Origin: Saccoglossus kowalevskii
Taxonomy: Eukaryota; Hemichordata; Enteropneusta; Harrimaniidae
Assembly (NCBI RefSeq): GCF_000003605.2
Contig: NW_003136706.1
Span: 1 to 43,008 of the forward strand
Direction: 5' to 3'
Length of the DNA stretch: 43,008 nucleotides
The notes under the pieces were generated by a model. The model ran no database searches, had not been told where the DNA came from, and was given only the letters and a program-made list of their open reading frames with translations. Shown here piece by piece: positions 11,808 to 26,091 of this stretch. The translations under genes and the position numbers were made by a program. Numbering within the stretch: the first letter of the stretch is position 1; the number at the start of each line of letters is the position of its first letter.

Positions 11808-12894
11808 CTACTATTTTGGTACCAATCCTTTATCGAATAATAACAGATCCCGACAACAGAATAATACATACTACTATTTTGGTACCAATCCTATATCGAA
11901 TGTTAACAGATCCCGACAACAGAATAATACATGCTACTATTTTGCTACCAATCCTATATCGAATAATAACAGATTCCGAAAACAGAATAATACATGCTAC
12001 TATTTGGGTACCAATCCTATATCGAATAATAACAGATCCCGACAACAGAAAAATACGTGCTACTATTTTGGTACCAATCTTATATCGAATAATAATAGAT
12101 CCCGACAACAGAATAATACATGCTACAATTTTGGTACCAATCCTATATCGAATAATAACAGATCCCGACAACAGAATAATACATGCTACTATTTTGGTAC
12201 CAATCCTATATCGAATGTTAACAGATCCCGACAACAGAAAAAATACATGCTACTATTTTGGTATCAATCCTATATCGAATAATAACAGATTCCGACAACA
12301 GAATAATACATGCTACTATTTTAGTACCAATCCTATATCGAATAATAACAGATCCCGACAACAGAATAATACATGCTACTATTTTGGTACCAATCCTATA
12401 TCGAATGTTAACAGATCCCGACAACAGAATAATACATGCTACTATTTTGGTACCAATCCTATATCGAATAATAACAGATCCCGACAACAGAATAATACAT
12501 GCTACTATTTTGGTACCAATCTTTTATCGAATAAAAACAGATCCCGACAACAGAATAATAAATGCGACTATTTTGGTACCAATCTTATATCGAATAATAA
12601 GAGATCCCGACAACAGAATAATACATGCTACTATTTTGGTAAAAATCCTATATCGAATAATAACAGATACCGAAATCAGAATAATACATGCGACTATTTG
12701 GGTACCAATCCTATATCGAATTATAACAGATCCCGACAACAGAAAAAGACATGCTACTATTTTGGTACCAATCCTATATAGAATAATAACAGAACCCGAC
12801 AACAGAATAATACATGCTACTATTTTGGTACAAATCCCATATCGAATGTTAACAGATCCCGACAACAGAATAATACATGCTACTATTTTGGTAC

Positions 12895-13770
12895 CAATCC
12901 CATATCGAATGTTAACAGATCCCGACAACAGAATAATACATGCTACTATTTTGGTACCAATCCTATATCGAATAATAACAGATCCCGACAACAGAATAAT
13001 ACATGCTACTATTTTGGTACCAATCCTATTTCGAATAATAACAGATCCCGACAACAGAATAATACATGCGACTATTTCGGTACCAATCCCATATCGAATG
13101 TTAACAGATCCCGAAAACAGAATAATACATGCTACTATTTTGGTACCAATCCTATATCGAATAATAACAGATTCCGACAACAGAATAATACATGCTACTA
13201 TTTTTGTACCAATCCTATACAGAATAATAACAGATCCCGACAACAGAATAATACATGCGACTATTTGGGTACCAATCCTATATCGAATAATAACAGATCC
13301 CGACACCAGAATAATACATGCTACTATTTGGGTACCAATCTTATATCAAATAACAACTGATCCCGACAACAGAATAATACATGCGACTATTTGGGTACCA
13401 ATCCTATATCGAATAATAACAGATTCCGACAACAGAATAATACATGCTACTATTTTGGTACCAATCCTATATCGAATAATAACAGATCCCGAAAACAGAA
13501 TAATACATGCGACTATTTGGGTACCAATCCTATATCGAATGTTAACAGATCCCGACAACAGAATAATACATGCTACTATTTTGGTACTAAACCCATATCG
13601 AATAATAACAGATCCCGACAACAGAATAATACATGCTACTATTTTGGTACCAATCCTATATCGAATGTTAACAGATCCCGACAACAGAAAAAATACATGC
13701 TACTATTTTGGTATCAATCCTATATCGAATAATAACAGATTCCGACAACAGAATAATACATGCTACTATT
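12895..13770 (+). repeat. Distant duplicate block C (copy near 40235)
   Basis: Matches about 40235-41110 at an offset of 27340 bp. Shared private variants are CCTATTTCGAAT, TTTTTGTACC (13201/40541), CCTATACAGAAT, CAACTGATCCC and TACTAAACCC. Upstream, this copy has one extra GTTAAC monomer. Confidence 0.8.
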
Positions 13771-14899
13771 TTGGTACCAATCCTATATCGAATAATAACA
13801 GATCCCGACAACAGAATAATACATGCTACTATTTTGGTACCAATCCTATATCGAATGTTAACAGATCCCGACAACAGAATAATACATGCTACTATTTTGG
13901 TACCAATCCTATATCGAATAATAACAGATCCCGACAACAGAATAATACATGCTACTATTTTGGTACCAATCCTATATCGAATAATAACAGATACCGAAAT
14001 CAGAATAATACATGCGACTATTTGGGTACCAATCCTATACCGAATAATAACAGATCCAGAAATCAGAATACCACTTGCTACCATTTTGGTACCAACCCCA
14101 TATCGAATAATAACAGATCCCGACAACAGAATAATATTACATGCTACTATTTTGGTACCAATCCTATATCGAATAATAACAAATCCGACAACAGAATAAT
14201 ACATGCTACTATTTTGGTACCAATCCTATATCGAATAATACAGATTCCGACAACAGAATAATACATGCTACTATTTTTGTACCAATCCTATATCGAATAA
14301 TAACAGATCCCGACAACAGAATAATACATGCGACTATTTGGGTACCAATCCTATATCGAATTATAACAGATCCCGACAACAGAATAATACATGCTACTAT
14401 TTTGGTACCAATCTATATCGAATAATAACAGATCCCGACAACAGAATAATACATGCGACTATTTGGGTACCAATCCTATATCGAATAATAACAGATCCCG
14501 ACAACAGGATAATACATGCTACTATTTGGGTACCAATCCTATATCAAATAACAACAGATCCCGAGAACAGAATAATACATGCGATTATTTTGGTACCAAT
14601 CCTATATCGAATAATAACAGATCCCGACAACAGAATAATACATCCGACTATTTGAGTACCAATCCTATATCGAATAATAACAGATCCCGACAACAGAAAA
14701 ATACATCCTACTATTTTGGTACCAATCCTATATCGAATAATAACAGATCCCGACAACAGAAAAATACATGCTACTATTTTGGTACCAATCCTTTATCGAA
14801 TAATAACAGATCCCGACAACAGAATAATACATGCTACTATTTTGGTACCAATCCTATATCGAATGTTAACAGATCCCGACAACAGAATAATACATGCGA

Positions 14900-15590
14900 C
14901 TATTTTGGTACCAATCCTATATCGAATAATAACAGATTCCGACATCAGAATAATACATGCTACTATTTTGGTACCAATCCTATATCGAATAATAACAGAT
15001 CCCGACAACAGAATAATACATGCGACTATTTGGGTACCAATCCTATATCGAATAATAACAGATCCCGACAACAGAAAAATACATGATACTATTTTGGTAC
15101 CAATCCTATATCGAATAATAACAGATCCCGACAACAGAATAATACATGCTACTATTTTGGTACCAATCCTATATCGAATAATAACAGATTCCGACAACAG
15201 AATAATACATGCTACTATTTTGGTACCAATCCTATATCGAATAATAACAGATCCCGACAACAGAATAATACATGCGACTATTTGGGTACCAATCCTATAT
15301 CGAATAATAACAGATCCCGACAACAGAAAAATACATCCTACTATTTTGGTACCAATCCTATATAGAATAATAACAGATCCCGACAACAGAATAATACATG
15401 CTACTATTTTGCTACCAATCCTATATCGAATAATAACAGATTCCGAAAACAGAATAATACATGCTACTATTTGGGTACCAATCCTATATCGAATAATAAC
15501 AGATTCCGAAAACAGAATAATACATGCTACTATTTGGGTACCAATCCTATATCGAATAATAACAGATCCCGACAACAGAAAAATACGTGC
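14900..15590 (+). repeat. Distant duplicate block D (copy near 21942)
   Basis: Matches about 21942-22632 at an offset of 7042 bp. It shares CGACATCAG and ACATGATACT (15081/22123). Confidence 0.75.
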
Positions 15591-15715
15591 TACTATTTTG
15601 GTACCAATCCTATATCGAATAATAATAGATCCCGACAACAGAATGATACATGCTTCTATTTTGGTACCAATCCTATATCGAATAATAACAGATCCCGACA
15701 ACAGAATAATACATG

Positions 15716-16346
15716 CTACTAATTTTGGTACCAATCCCATATCGAATGTTAACAGATCCCGACAACAGAATAATACATGCTACTATTTTGGTACCAATCC
15801 TATATCGAATAATAACAGATCCCGACAACAGAATAATACATGCGACTATTTGGGTACCAATCCTATATCGAATTATAACAGATCCCGAAAACAGAAAAAT
15901 ACATGCTACTATTTTGGTACCAATCCTATATCGAATAATAACAGATCCCGACAACAGAATAATACATGCGACTATTTGGGTACCAATCCTATATCGAATA
16001 ATAACAGATCCCGACAACAGAAAAATACATCCTACTATTTTGGTACCAATCCTATATAGAATAATAACAGATCCCGACAACAGAATAATACATGCTACTA
16101 TTTTGCTACCAATCCTATATCGAATAATAACAGATTCCGAAAACAGAATAATACATGCTACTATTTGGGTACCAATCCTATATCGAATAATAACAGATCC
16201 CGACAACAGAAAAATACGTGCTACTATTTTGGTACCAATCCTATATCGAATAATAATAGATTCCGACAACAGAATAATACATGCTACTATTTTGGTACCA
16301 ATCCTATATCGAATAATAACAGATCCCGACAACAGAATAATACATG
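15716..16346 (+). repeat. 10-monomer higher-order unit (631 bp), copy 3
   Basis: 64-bp marker monomers at 15716 and 16347 are 631 bp apart. The unit contains the GAATTATAACAG monomer, the ACATCC/TATAGAAT pair, the TTTTGCTACC monomer and the ACGTGC monomer in the order typical of alpha-type units. Confidence 0.8.
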
Positions 16347-16586
16347 CTACTAATTTTGGTACCAATCCCATATCGAATGTTAACAGATCCCGACAACAGA
16401 ATAATACATGCTACTATTTTGGTACCAATCCTATATCGAATAATAACAGATCCCGACAACAGAATAATACATGCGACTATTTGGGTACCAATCCTATATC
16501 GAATTATAACAGATCCCGAAAACAGAAAAATACATGCTACTATTTTGGTACCAATCCTATATCGAATAATAACAGAATAATACATG
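16347..16586 (+). repeat. 64/63/63/50-bp monomer cassette, copy 2
   Basis: Same arrangement as 1538-1777: long monomer at 16347, truncated 50-bp monomer at 16537-16586. It sits directly after a 631-bp alpha unit, as copy 1 does. Confidence 0.8.
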
Positions 16587-16785
16587 CTACTATTTTGGTA
16601 CCAATCCTATATCGAATAATAACAGATCCCGACAACAGAATAATACATGCGACTATTTGGGTACCAATCCTATATCGAATAATAACAGATCCCGACAACA
16701 GGATAATACATGCTACTATTTGGGTACCAATCCTATATCAAATAACAACAGATCCCGAGAACAGAATAATACATGCGACTATTTT

Positions 16786-18538
16786 GGTACCAATCCTATA
16801 TCGAATAATAACAGATTCCGACAACAGAATAATACATGCTACTATTTTGGTACCAATCCTATATCGAATAATAACAGATCCCGACAACAGAATAATACAT
16901 GCTACTATTTGGGTACCAATCCTATATCGAATAATAACAGATCCCGACAACAGAATAATACATGCTACTATTTTGGTACCAATCCTATATCGAATAATAA
17001 CAGATCCCGACAACAGAATAATACATGCTACTATTTGGGTACCAATCCTATATCGAATAATAACAGATCCCGACAACAGAATAATACATGCTACTATTTG
17101 GGTACCAATCCTATATCGAATAATAACAGATCCCGACAACAGAATAATACATGCTACTATTTTGGTACCAATCCTATATCGAATGTTAACAGATCCCGAC
17201 AACAGAAAAATACATGCTACTATTTTGGTACCAATCCTCAATCGAATAATAACAGATCCCGACAACAAAATAATACATGCGACTATTTGGGTACCAATCC
17301 TATATCGAATAATAACAGATCCCAACAACAGAAAAATACATGCTACTATTTTGGTACCAATCCTATATCGAATAATAACAGATTCCGACAACAGAATAAT
17401 ACATGCGACTATTTGGGTACCAATCCTATATCGAATAATAACAGATCCCGACAACAGAAAAATACATGCTACTATTTTGGTACCAATCCTATATCGAATA
17501 ATAACAAATTCCGACAACAGAATAATACATGCTACTATTTTGGTACCAATCCCATATCGAATAATAACAGATTCCGACAACAGAATAATACATGCTACTA
17601 TTTTGGTACCAATCCCATATCGAATGTTAACAGATCCCAACAACAGAATAATACATGCTACTATTTTGGTACCAATTCTATATCGAATAATAACAGATCC
17701 CGACAACAGAATAATACATGCGACTATTTGGGTACCAATCCTATATCGAATAATAACAGATCCCGACAACAGAAAAATACATGCTACTATTTTGGTACCA
17801 ATCCTATATCGAATAATAACAAATTCCGACAACAGAATAATACATGCTACTATTTTGGTACCAATCCCATATCGAATAATAACAGATTCCGACAACAGAA
17901 TAATACATGCTACTATTTTGGTACCAATCCTATATCGAATAATAACAGATCCAGACAACAGAATAATACATGCGACTATTTGGGTACCAATCCTATATCG
18001 AATAATAACAGATCCCAACAACAGAATAATACATGCTACTATTTTGGTACCAATTCTATATCGAATAATAACAGATCCCGACAACAGAATAATACATGCG
18101 ACTATTTGGGTACCAATCCCATATCGAATAATAACAGATCCCGACAACAGAATAATACATGCGACTATTTGGGTACCAATCCATTATCGAATAATAACAG
18201 ATCCCGACAACAGAATAATAAATGCGACTATTTTGGTACCAATCCTCAATCAAATAACAACAGATCCCGACAACAGAATAATACATGCGACTATTTTGGT
18301 ACCAATCCTATATCGAATAATAACAGATTCCGACAACAGAATAATACATGCTACTATTTTGGTACCAATCCTATATCGAATAATAACAGATCCCGACAAC
18401 AGAATAATACATGCGACTATTTGGGTACCAATCCTATATCGAATAATAACAGATCCCGACAACAGAAAAATACATGCTACTATTTTGGTACCAATTCTAT
18501 ATCGAATAATAACAGATCCAGACAACAGAATAATACAT
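16786..18538 (+). repeat. Distant duplicate block E, with one extra unit
   Basis: Aligns with about 33808-35245. The offset is 17022 bp to about 17610 (shared private GACAACAAAATAAT at 17261/34283) and 16707 bp after about 17930 (shared ATCCAGAC at 17951/34658). The difference is exactly 315 bp, one beta higher-order unit present here and absent there. Confidence 0.8.
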
Positions 18539-19000
18539 GCTACTATTTTGGTACCAATCCTATATCGAATAATAACAGATCCAGACAACAGAATAATACA
18601 TGCGACTATTTGGGTACCAATCCTATATCGAATAATAACAGATCCCAACAACAGAATAATACATGCTACTATTTTGGTACCAATTCTATATCGAATAATA
18701 ACAGATCCCGACAACAGAATAATACATGCGACTATTTGGGTACCAATCCCATATCGAATAATAACAGATCCCGACAACAGAATAATACATGCGACTATTT
18801 GGGTACCAATCCATTATCGAATAATAACAGATCCCGACAACAGAATAATAAATGCGACTATTTTGGTACCAATCCTCAATCAAATAATAACAGATCCCGA
18901 CAACAGAATAATACATGCGACTATTTTGGTACCAATCCTATATCGAATAATAACAGATCCCGACAACAGAATAATACATGCGACTATTTGGGTACCAATC
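17941..19000 (+). repeat. Tandem duplication, 630 bp (10 monomers)
   Basis: ATCCAGACAAC at 17951 and 18581 lie 630 bp apart. The series after each is the same: CCCAAC monomer, AATTCTATATCG, CCCATATCG, CCATTATCG with AATAAATGCG, then CCTCAATCAAAT. Identity runs to about 18300 and 18930. Confidence 0.75.
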
Positions 19001-19069
19001 CTATATCGAATAATAACAGATCCCGACAACAGAAAAATACATCCTACTATTTTGGTACCAATCCTATAT

Positions 19070-20446
19070 AGAATAATAACAGATCCCGACAACAGAATAA
19101 TACATGCTACTATTTTGCTACCAATCCTATATCGAATAATAACAGATTCCGAAAACAGAATAATACATGCTACTATTTGGGTACCAATCCTATATCGAAT
19201 AATAACAGATTCCGAAAACAGAATAATACATGCTACTATTTGGGTACCAATCCTATATCGAATAATAACAGATCCCGACAACAGAAAAATACGTGCTACT
19301 ATTTTGGTACCAATCCTATATCGAATAATAATAGATCCCGACAACAGAATAATACATGCTTCTATTTTGGTACCAATCCTATATCGAATAATAACAGATC
19401 CCGACAACAGAATAATACATGCTACTAATTTTGGTACCAATCCCATATCGAATGTTAACAGATCCCGACAACAGAATAATACATGCTACTATTTTGGTAC
19501 CAATCCCATATCGAATGTTAACAGATGCCGACAACAGAATAATACATGCGACTATTTGGGTACCAATCCTATATCGAATAATAACAGATCCCGACAACAG
19601 AAAAATACGTGCTACTATTTTGGTACCAATCCTATATCGAATAATAATAGATCCCGACAACAGAATAATACATGCTACTATTTTGGTACCAATCCTATAT
19701 CGAATAATAACAGATCCCGACAACAGAATAATACATGCTACTATTTTGGTACCAATCCTATATCGAATAATAACAGATTCCGACAACAGAATAATACATG
19801 CTACTATTTTGGTACCAATCCTATATCGAATAATAACAGATCCCGACAACAGAATAATACATGCGACTATTTGGGTACCAATCCTATATCGAATAATAAC
19901 AGATCCCGACAACAGAAAAATACATCCTACTATTTTGGTACCAATCCTATAGAGAATAATAACAGATCCCGACAACAGAAAAATACATGCTACTATTTTG
20001 CTACCAATCCTATATAGAATAATAACAGATCCCGACAACAGAATAATACATGCTACTATTTTGCTACCAATCCTATATCGAATAATAACAGATTCCGAAA
20101 ACAGAATAATACATGCTACTATTTGGGTACCAATCCTATATCGAATAATAACAGATTCCGAAAACAGAATAATACATGCTACTATTTGGGTACCAATCCT
20201 ATATCGAATAATAACAGATCCCGACAACAGAAAAATACGTGCTACTATTTTGGTACCAATCCTATATCGAATAATAATAGATCCCGACAACAGAATAATA
20301 CATGCTTCTATTTTGGTACCAATCCTATATCGAATAATAACAGATCCCGACAACAGAATAATACATGCTACTAATTTTGGTACCAATCCCATATCGAATG
20401 TTAACAGATCCCGACAACAGAGTAATACATGCTGCTATTTTGGTAC
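19070..20446 (+). repeat. Tandem duplication, 946 bp (15 monomers)
   Basis: About 19070-19500 matches about 20016-20446 at an offset of 946 bp, with 64-bp markers at 19422 and 20368 and the private ACAGATGCCG at about 19524 and 20470. A further 316-bp step (markers at 20368 and 20684) follows, and about 19500-19995 reappears at about 20760-21257, including CTATAGAGAAT. Confidence 0.8.
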
Positions 20447-22760
20447 CAATCCCATATCGAATGTTAACAGATGCCGACAACAGAATAATACATGCGACTA
20501 TTTGGGTACCAATCCTATATCGAATAATAACAGATCCCGACAACAGAAAAATACGTGCTACTATTTTGGTACCAATCCTATATCGAATAATAATAGATCC
20601 CGACAACAGAATAATACATGCTTCTATTTTGGTACCAATCCTATATCGAATAATAACAGATCCCGACAACAGAATAATACATGCTACTAATTTTGGTACC
20701 AATCCCATATCGAATGTTAACAGATCCCGACAACAGAATAATACATGCTACTATTTTGGTACCAATCCCATATCGAATGTTAACAGATGCCGACAACAGA
20801 ATAATACATGCGACTATTTGGGTACCAATCCTATATCGAATAATAACAGATCCCGACAACAGAAAAATACGTGCTACTATTTTGGTACCAATCCTATATC
20901 GAATAATAATAGATCCCGACAACAGAATAATACATGCTACTATTTTGGTACCAATCCTATATCGAATAATAACAGATCCCGACAACAGAATAATACATGC
21001 TACTATTTTGGTACCAATCCTATATCGAATAATAACAGATTCCGACAACAGAATAATACATGCTACTATTTTGGTACCAATCCTATATCGAATAATAACA
21101 GATCCCGACAACAGAATAATACATGCGACTATTTGGGTACCAATCCTATATCGAATAATAACAGATCCCGACAACAGAAAAATACATCCTACTATTTTGG
21201 TACCAATCCTATAGAGAATAATAACAGATCCCGACAACAGAAAAATACATCCTACTATTTTGGTACCAATCCTATATAGAATAATAACAGATCCCGACAA
21301 CAGAATAATACATGCTACTATTTTGGTACCAATCCTATATCGAATAATAACAGATCCCGACAACATAATAATACATGCGACTATTTGGGTACCAATCCTA
21401 TATCGAATGTTAACAGATCCCGACAACAGAATAATACATGCTACTATTTTGGTACTAAACCCATATCGAATAATAACAGATCCCGACAACAGAATAATAC
21501 ATGCTACTATTTTGGTACCAATCCTATATCGAATGTTAACAGATCCCGACAACAGAAAAAATACATGCTACTATTTTGGTATCAATCCTATATCGAATAA
21601 TAACAGATTCCGACAACAGAATAATACATGCTACTATTTTGCTACCAATCCTATATCGAATAATAACAGATTCCGAAAAACAGAATAATACATGCTACTA
21701 TTTGGGTACCAATCCTATATCGAATAATAACAGATCCCGACAACAGAAAAATACGTGCTACTATTTTGGTACCAATCCTATATCGAATATAATAGATCCC
21801 GACAACAGAATATACATGCTACATTTGGTACAATCTATATCGAATAATAACAGATCCCGACACAGAATAATACATGCTACTATTTTGGTACCAATCCTAT
21901 ATCGAATGTTAACAGATCCCGACAACAGAATAATACATGCGACTATTTGGTACCAATCCTATATCGAATAATAACAGATTCCGACATCAGAATAATACAT
22001 GCTACTATTTTGGTACCAATCCTATATCGAATAATAACAGATCCCGACAACAGAATAATACATGCGACTATTTGGGTACCAATCCTATATCGAATAATAA
22101 CAGATCCCGACAACAGAAAAATACATGATACTATTTTGGTACCAATCCTATATCGAATAATAACAGATCCCGACAACAGAATAATACATGCTACTATTTT
22201 GGTACCAATCCTATATCGAATAATAACAGATTCCGACAACAGAATAATACATGCTACTATTTTGGTACCAATCCTATATCGAATAATAACAGATCCCGAC
22301 AACAGAATAATACATGCGACTATTTGGGTACCAATCCTATATCGAATAATAACAGATCCCGACAACAGAAAAATACATCCTACTATTTTGGTACCAATCC
22401 TATATAGAATAATAACAGATCCCGACAACAGAATAATACATGCTACTATTTTGCTACCAATCCTATATCGAATAATAACAGATTCCGAAAACAGAATAAT
22501 ACATGCTACTATTTGGGTACCAATCCTATATCGAATAATAACAGATTCCGAAAACAGAATAATACATGCTACTATTTGGGTACCAATCCTATATCGAATA
22601 ATAACAGATCCCGACAACAGAAAAATACGTGCTACTATTTTGGTACCAGATCCTATATCGAATAATAATAGATCCCGACAACAGAATAATACATTTTGTA
22701 TTGGTACCATCCCATATCGAATAATAACAGATCCCGGCAACAGAATAATACATGCTACTA

Positions 22761-23797
22761 TTTGGTACCAATCCTATATCGAATGTTACCAGATCCCGAC
22801 AACAGAATAAAACATGCGACTATTTGGGTACCAATCCTATATCGAGTAATAACAGATCCCGACAACAGAAAAATACATGCTACTATTTTGGTACCAATCT
22901 ATATCGAATTATAACAGATCCCGACAACAGAATAATACATGCTACTAATTTTGGTACCAATCCCATATCGAATGTTAACAGATCCCGACAACAGAATAAT
23001 ACATGCTACTATTTTGGTACCAATCCTATATCGAATAATAACAGATCCCGACAACACAATAATACATGCGACTATTTGGGTACCAATCCTATATCGAATT
23101 ATAACAGATCCCGAAAACAGAAAAATACATGCTACTATTTTGGTACCAATCTTATATCGAATAATAACAGAATAATACATGCTACTATTTTGGTACCAAT
23201 CCTATATCGAATAATAACAGATCCCGACAACAGAATAATACATGCGACTATTTGGGTACCAATCCTATATCGAATAATAACAGATCCCGACAACATGATA
23301 ATACATGCTACTATTTGGGTACCAATCCTATATCGAATAATAACAGATCCCGACAACAGAATAATACATGCTACTATTTTGGTACCAATCCTATATCGAA
23401 TGTTACCAGATCCCGACAACAGAATAAAACATGCGACTATTTGGGTACCAATCCTATATCGAGTAATAACAGATCCCGACAACAGAAAAATACATGCTAC
23501 TATTTTGGTACCAATCCTATATCGAATTATAACAGATCCCGACAACAGAATAATACATGCTACTAATTTTGGTACCAATCCCATATCGAATGTTAACAGA
23601 TCCCGACAACAGAATAATACATGCTACTATTTTGGTACCAATCCTATATCGAATAATAACAGATCCCGACAACAGAATAATACATGCGACTATTTGGGTA
23701 CCAATCCTATATCGAATTATAACAGATCCCGAAAACAGAAAAATACATGCTACTATTTTGGTACCAATCTTATATCGAATAATAACAGAATAATACA
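22761..23797 (+). repeat. Tandem duplication, about 618 bp
   Basis: About 22761-23180 matches about 23378-23797. The private variants TGTTACCAG, AATAAAACATG and TCGAGTAATAAC occur in both copies, and the cassette long monomers (22942 and 23560) are 618 bp apart. Copy 1 has extra single-base losses (TTTGGTACC, GGTACCAATCTATATC). Confidence 0.8.
22942..23181 (+). repeat. 64/63/63/50-bp monomer cassette, copy 3
   Basis: Long monomer at 22942, short monomer at 23132-23181. A private CAACACAATAAT variant lies between them. Confidence 0.8.
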
Positions 23798-23799
23798 TG
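23560..23799 (+). repeat. 64/63/63/50-bp monomer cassette, copy 4
   Basis: Long monomer at 23560, short monomer at 23750-23799. It lies 618 bp from copy 3, as part of a tandem duplication. Confidence 0.8.
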
Positions 23800-24366
23800 C
23801 TACTATTTTGGTACCAATCCTATATCGAATAATAACAGATCCCGACAACAGAATAATACATGCGACTATTTGGGTACCAATCCTATATCGAATAATAACA
23901 GATCCCGACAACATGATAATACATGCTACTATTTGGGTACCAATCCTATATCAAATAACAACAGATCCCGAGAACAGAATAATACATGCGACTATTTTGG
24001 TACCAATCCTATATCGAATAATAACAGATTCCGACAACAGAATAATACATGCTACTATTTTGGTACCAATCCTATATCGAATAATAACAGATCCCGACAA
24101 CAGAATAATACATGCTACTATTTTGGTACCAAGCCTATATCGAATAATAACAGATCCCGACAACAGAATAATACATGCTACTATTTTGGTACCAATCCCA
24201 TATCGAATGTTAATAGATCCCGACAACAGAATAATACATGCTACTATTTTGGTACCAATCCTATATCGAATAATAACAGATCCCGACAACAGAATAATAC
24301 ATGCTACTATTTTGGTACCAATCCTATATCGAATTATAACAGATCCCGACAACAGAATAATACACG

Positions 24367-24606
24367 CTACTAATTTTGGTACCAATCCCATATCGAATGT
24401 TAACAGATCCCGACAACAGAATAATACATGCTACTATTTTGGTACCAATCCTATATCGAATAATAACAGATCCCGACAAGAGAATAATACATGCGACTAT
24501 TTGGGTACCAATCCTATATCGAATTATAACAGATCCCGAAAACAGAAAAATACATGCTACTATTTTGGTACCAATCCTATATCGAATAATAACAGAATAA
24601 TACATG
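24367..24606 (+). repeat. 64/63/63/50-bp monomer cassette, copy 5
   Basis: Long monomer at 24367 (preceded by a private TACACGC), short monomer at 24557-24606. It lies 807 bp from copy 4, which is 13 x 63 with the +1 and -13 changes. Confidence 0.8.
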
Positions 24607-25839
24607 CTACTATTTTGGTACCAATCCTATATCGAATAATAACAGATCCCGACAACAGAAAAATACATGCTACTATTTTGGTACCAATCCTTTATCGAAT
24701 AATAACAGATCCCGACAACAGAATAATACATGCTACTATTTTGGTACCAATCCATATCGAATGTTAACAGATCCCGACAACAGAATAATACATGCGACTA
24801 TTTTGGTACCAATCCTATATCGAATAATAACAGATTCCGACAACAGAATAATACATGCTACTATTTTGGTACCAATCCTATATCGAATAATAACAGATTC
24901 CGACAACAGAATAATACATGCTACTATTTTGGTACCAATCCTATATCGAATAATAACAGATCCCGACAACAGAATATTACATGCGACTATTTGGGTACCA
25001 ATCCTATATCGAATAATAACAGATTCCGACAACAGAATAATACATGCTACTATTTTGGTACCAATCCTATATCGAATAATAACAGATCCCGACAACAGAA
25101 TAATACATGCGACTATTTAAGTACCAATCCTATATCGAATAATAACAGATTCCGACAACAGAATAATACATGCTACTATTTTGGTACCAATCCTACACCG
25201 AATAATAACAGATCCCGACAACAGAATAATACATGCGACTATTTGGGTACCAATCCTATATCGAATAATAACAGATCCCGACACCAGAATAATACATGCT
25301 ACTATTTGGGTACCAATCTTATATCAAATAACAACAGATCCCGACAACAGAATAATACATGCGACTATTTGGGTACCAATCCTATATCGAATAATAACAG
25401 ATTCCGACAACAGAATAATACATGCTACTATTTTGGTACTAAACCCATATCGAATAATAACAGATCCCAACAACAGAATAATACATGCTACTATTTTGGT
25501 ATCAATCCTATATCAAATAACAACAGATCCCGACAAAAGAATAATACATGCTACTATTTGGGTACCAATCCTCAATCGAATAATAACAGATTCCGACAAC
25601 AGAATAATACATGCGACTATTTGGGTACCAATCCTATATCGAATAATAACAGATCCCAACAACAGAAAAATACATGCTACTATTTTGGTACCAATCCTCA
25701 ATCGAATAATAACAGATCCCGACAACAGAATAATACATGCGACTATTTGGGTACCAATCCTATATCGAATAATAACAGATCCCAACAACAGAAAAATACA
25801 TGCTACTATTTTGGTACCAATCCTATATCGAATAATAAC

Positions 25840-26091
25840 AAATTCCGACAACAGAATAATACATGCTACTATTTTGGTACCAATCCCATATCGAATAATA
25901 ACAGATTCCGACAACAGAATAATACATGCTACTATTTTGGTACCAATTCTATATCGAATAATAACAGATCCCGACAACAGAATAATACATGCGACTATTT
26001 GGGTACCAATCCTATATCGAATAATAACAGATCCCAACAACAGAAAAATACATGCTACTATTTTGGTACCAATCCTATATCGAATAATAAC
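25840..26091 (+). repeat. 4-monomer higher-order unit (252 bp)
   Basis: AAATTCCG markers at 25840 and 26092 are 252 bp apart (4 x 63). The order of variants is that of the 315-bp unit without its GTTAAC monomer, so this looks like a deletion derivative. The same 252-bp spacing recurs at 33018-33269 and 35536-35787. Confidence 0.8.
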
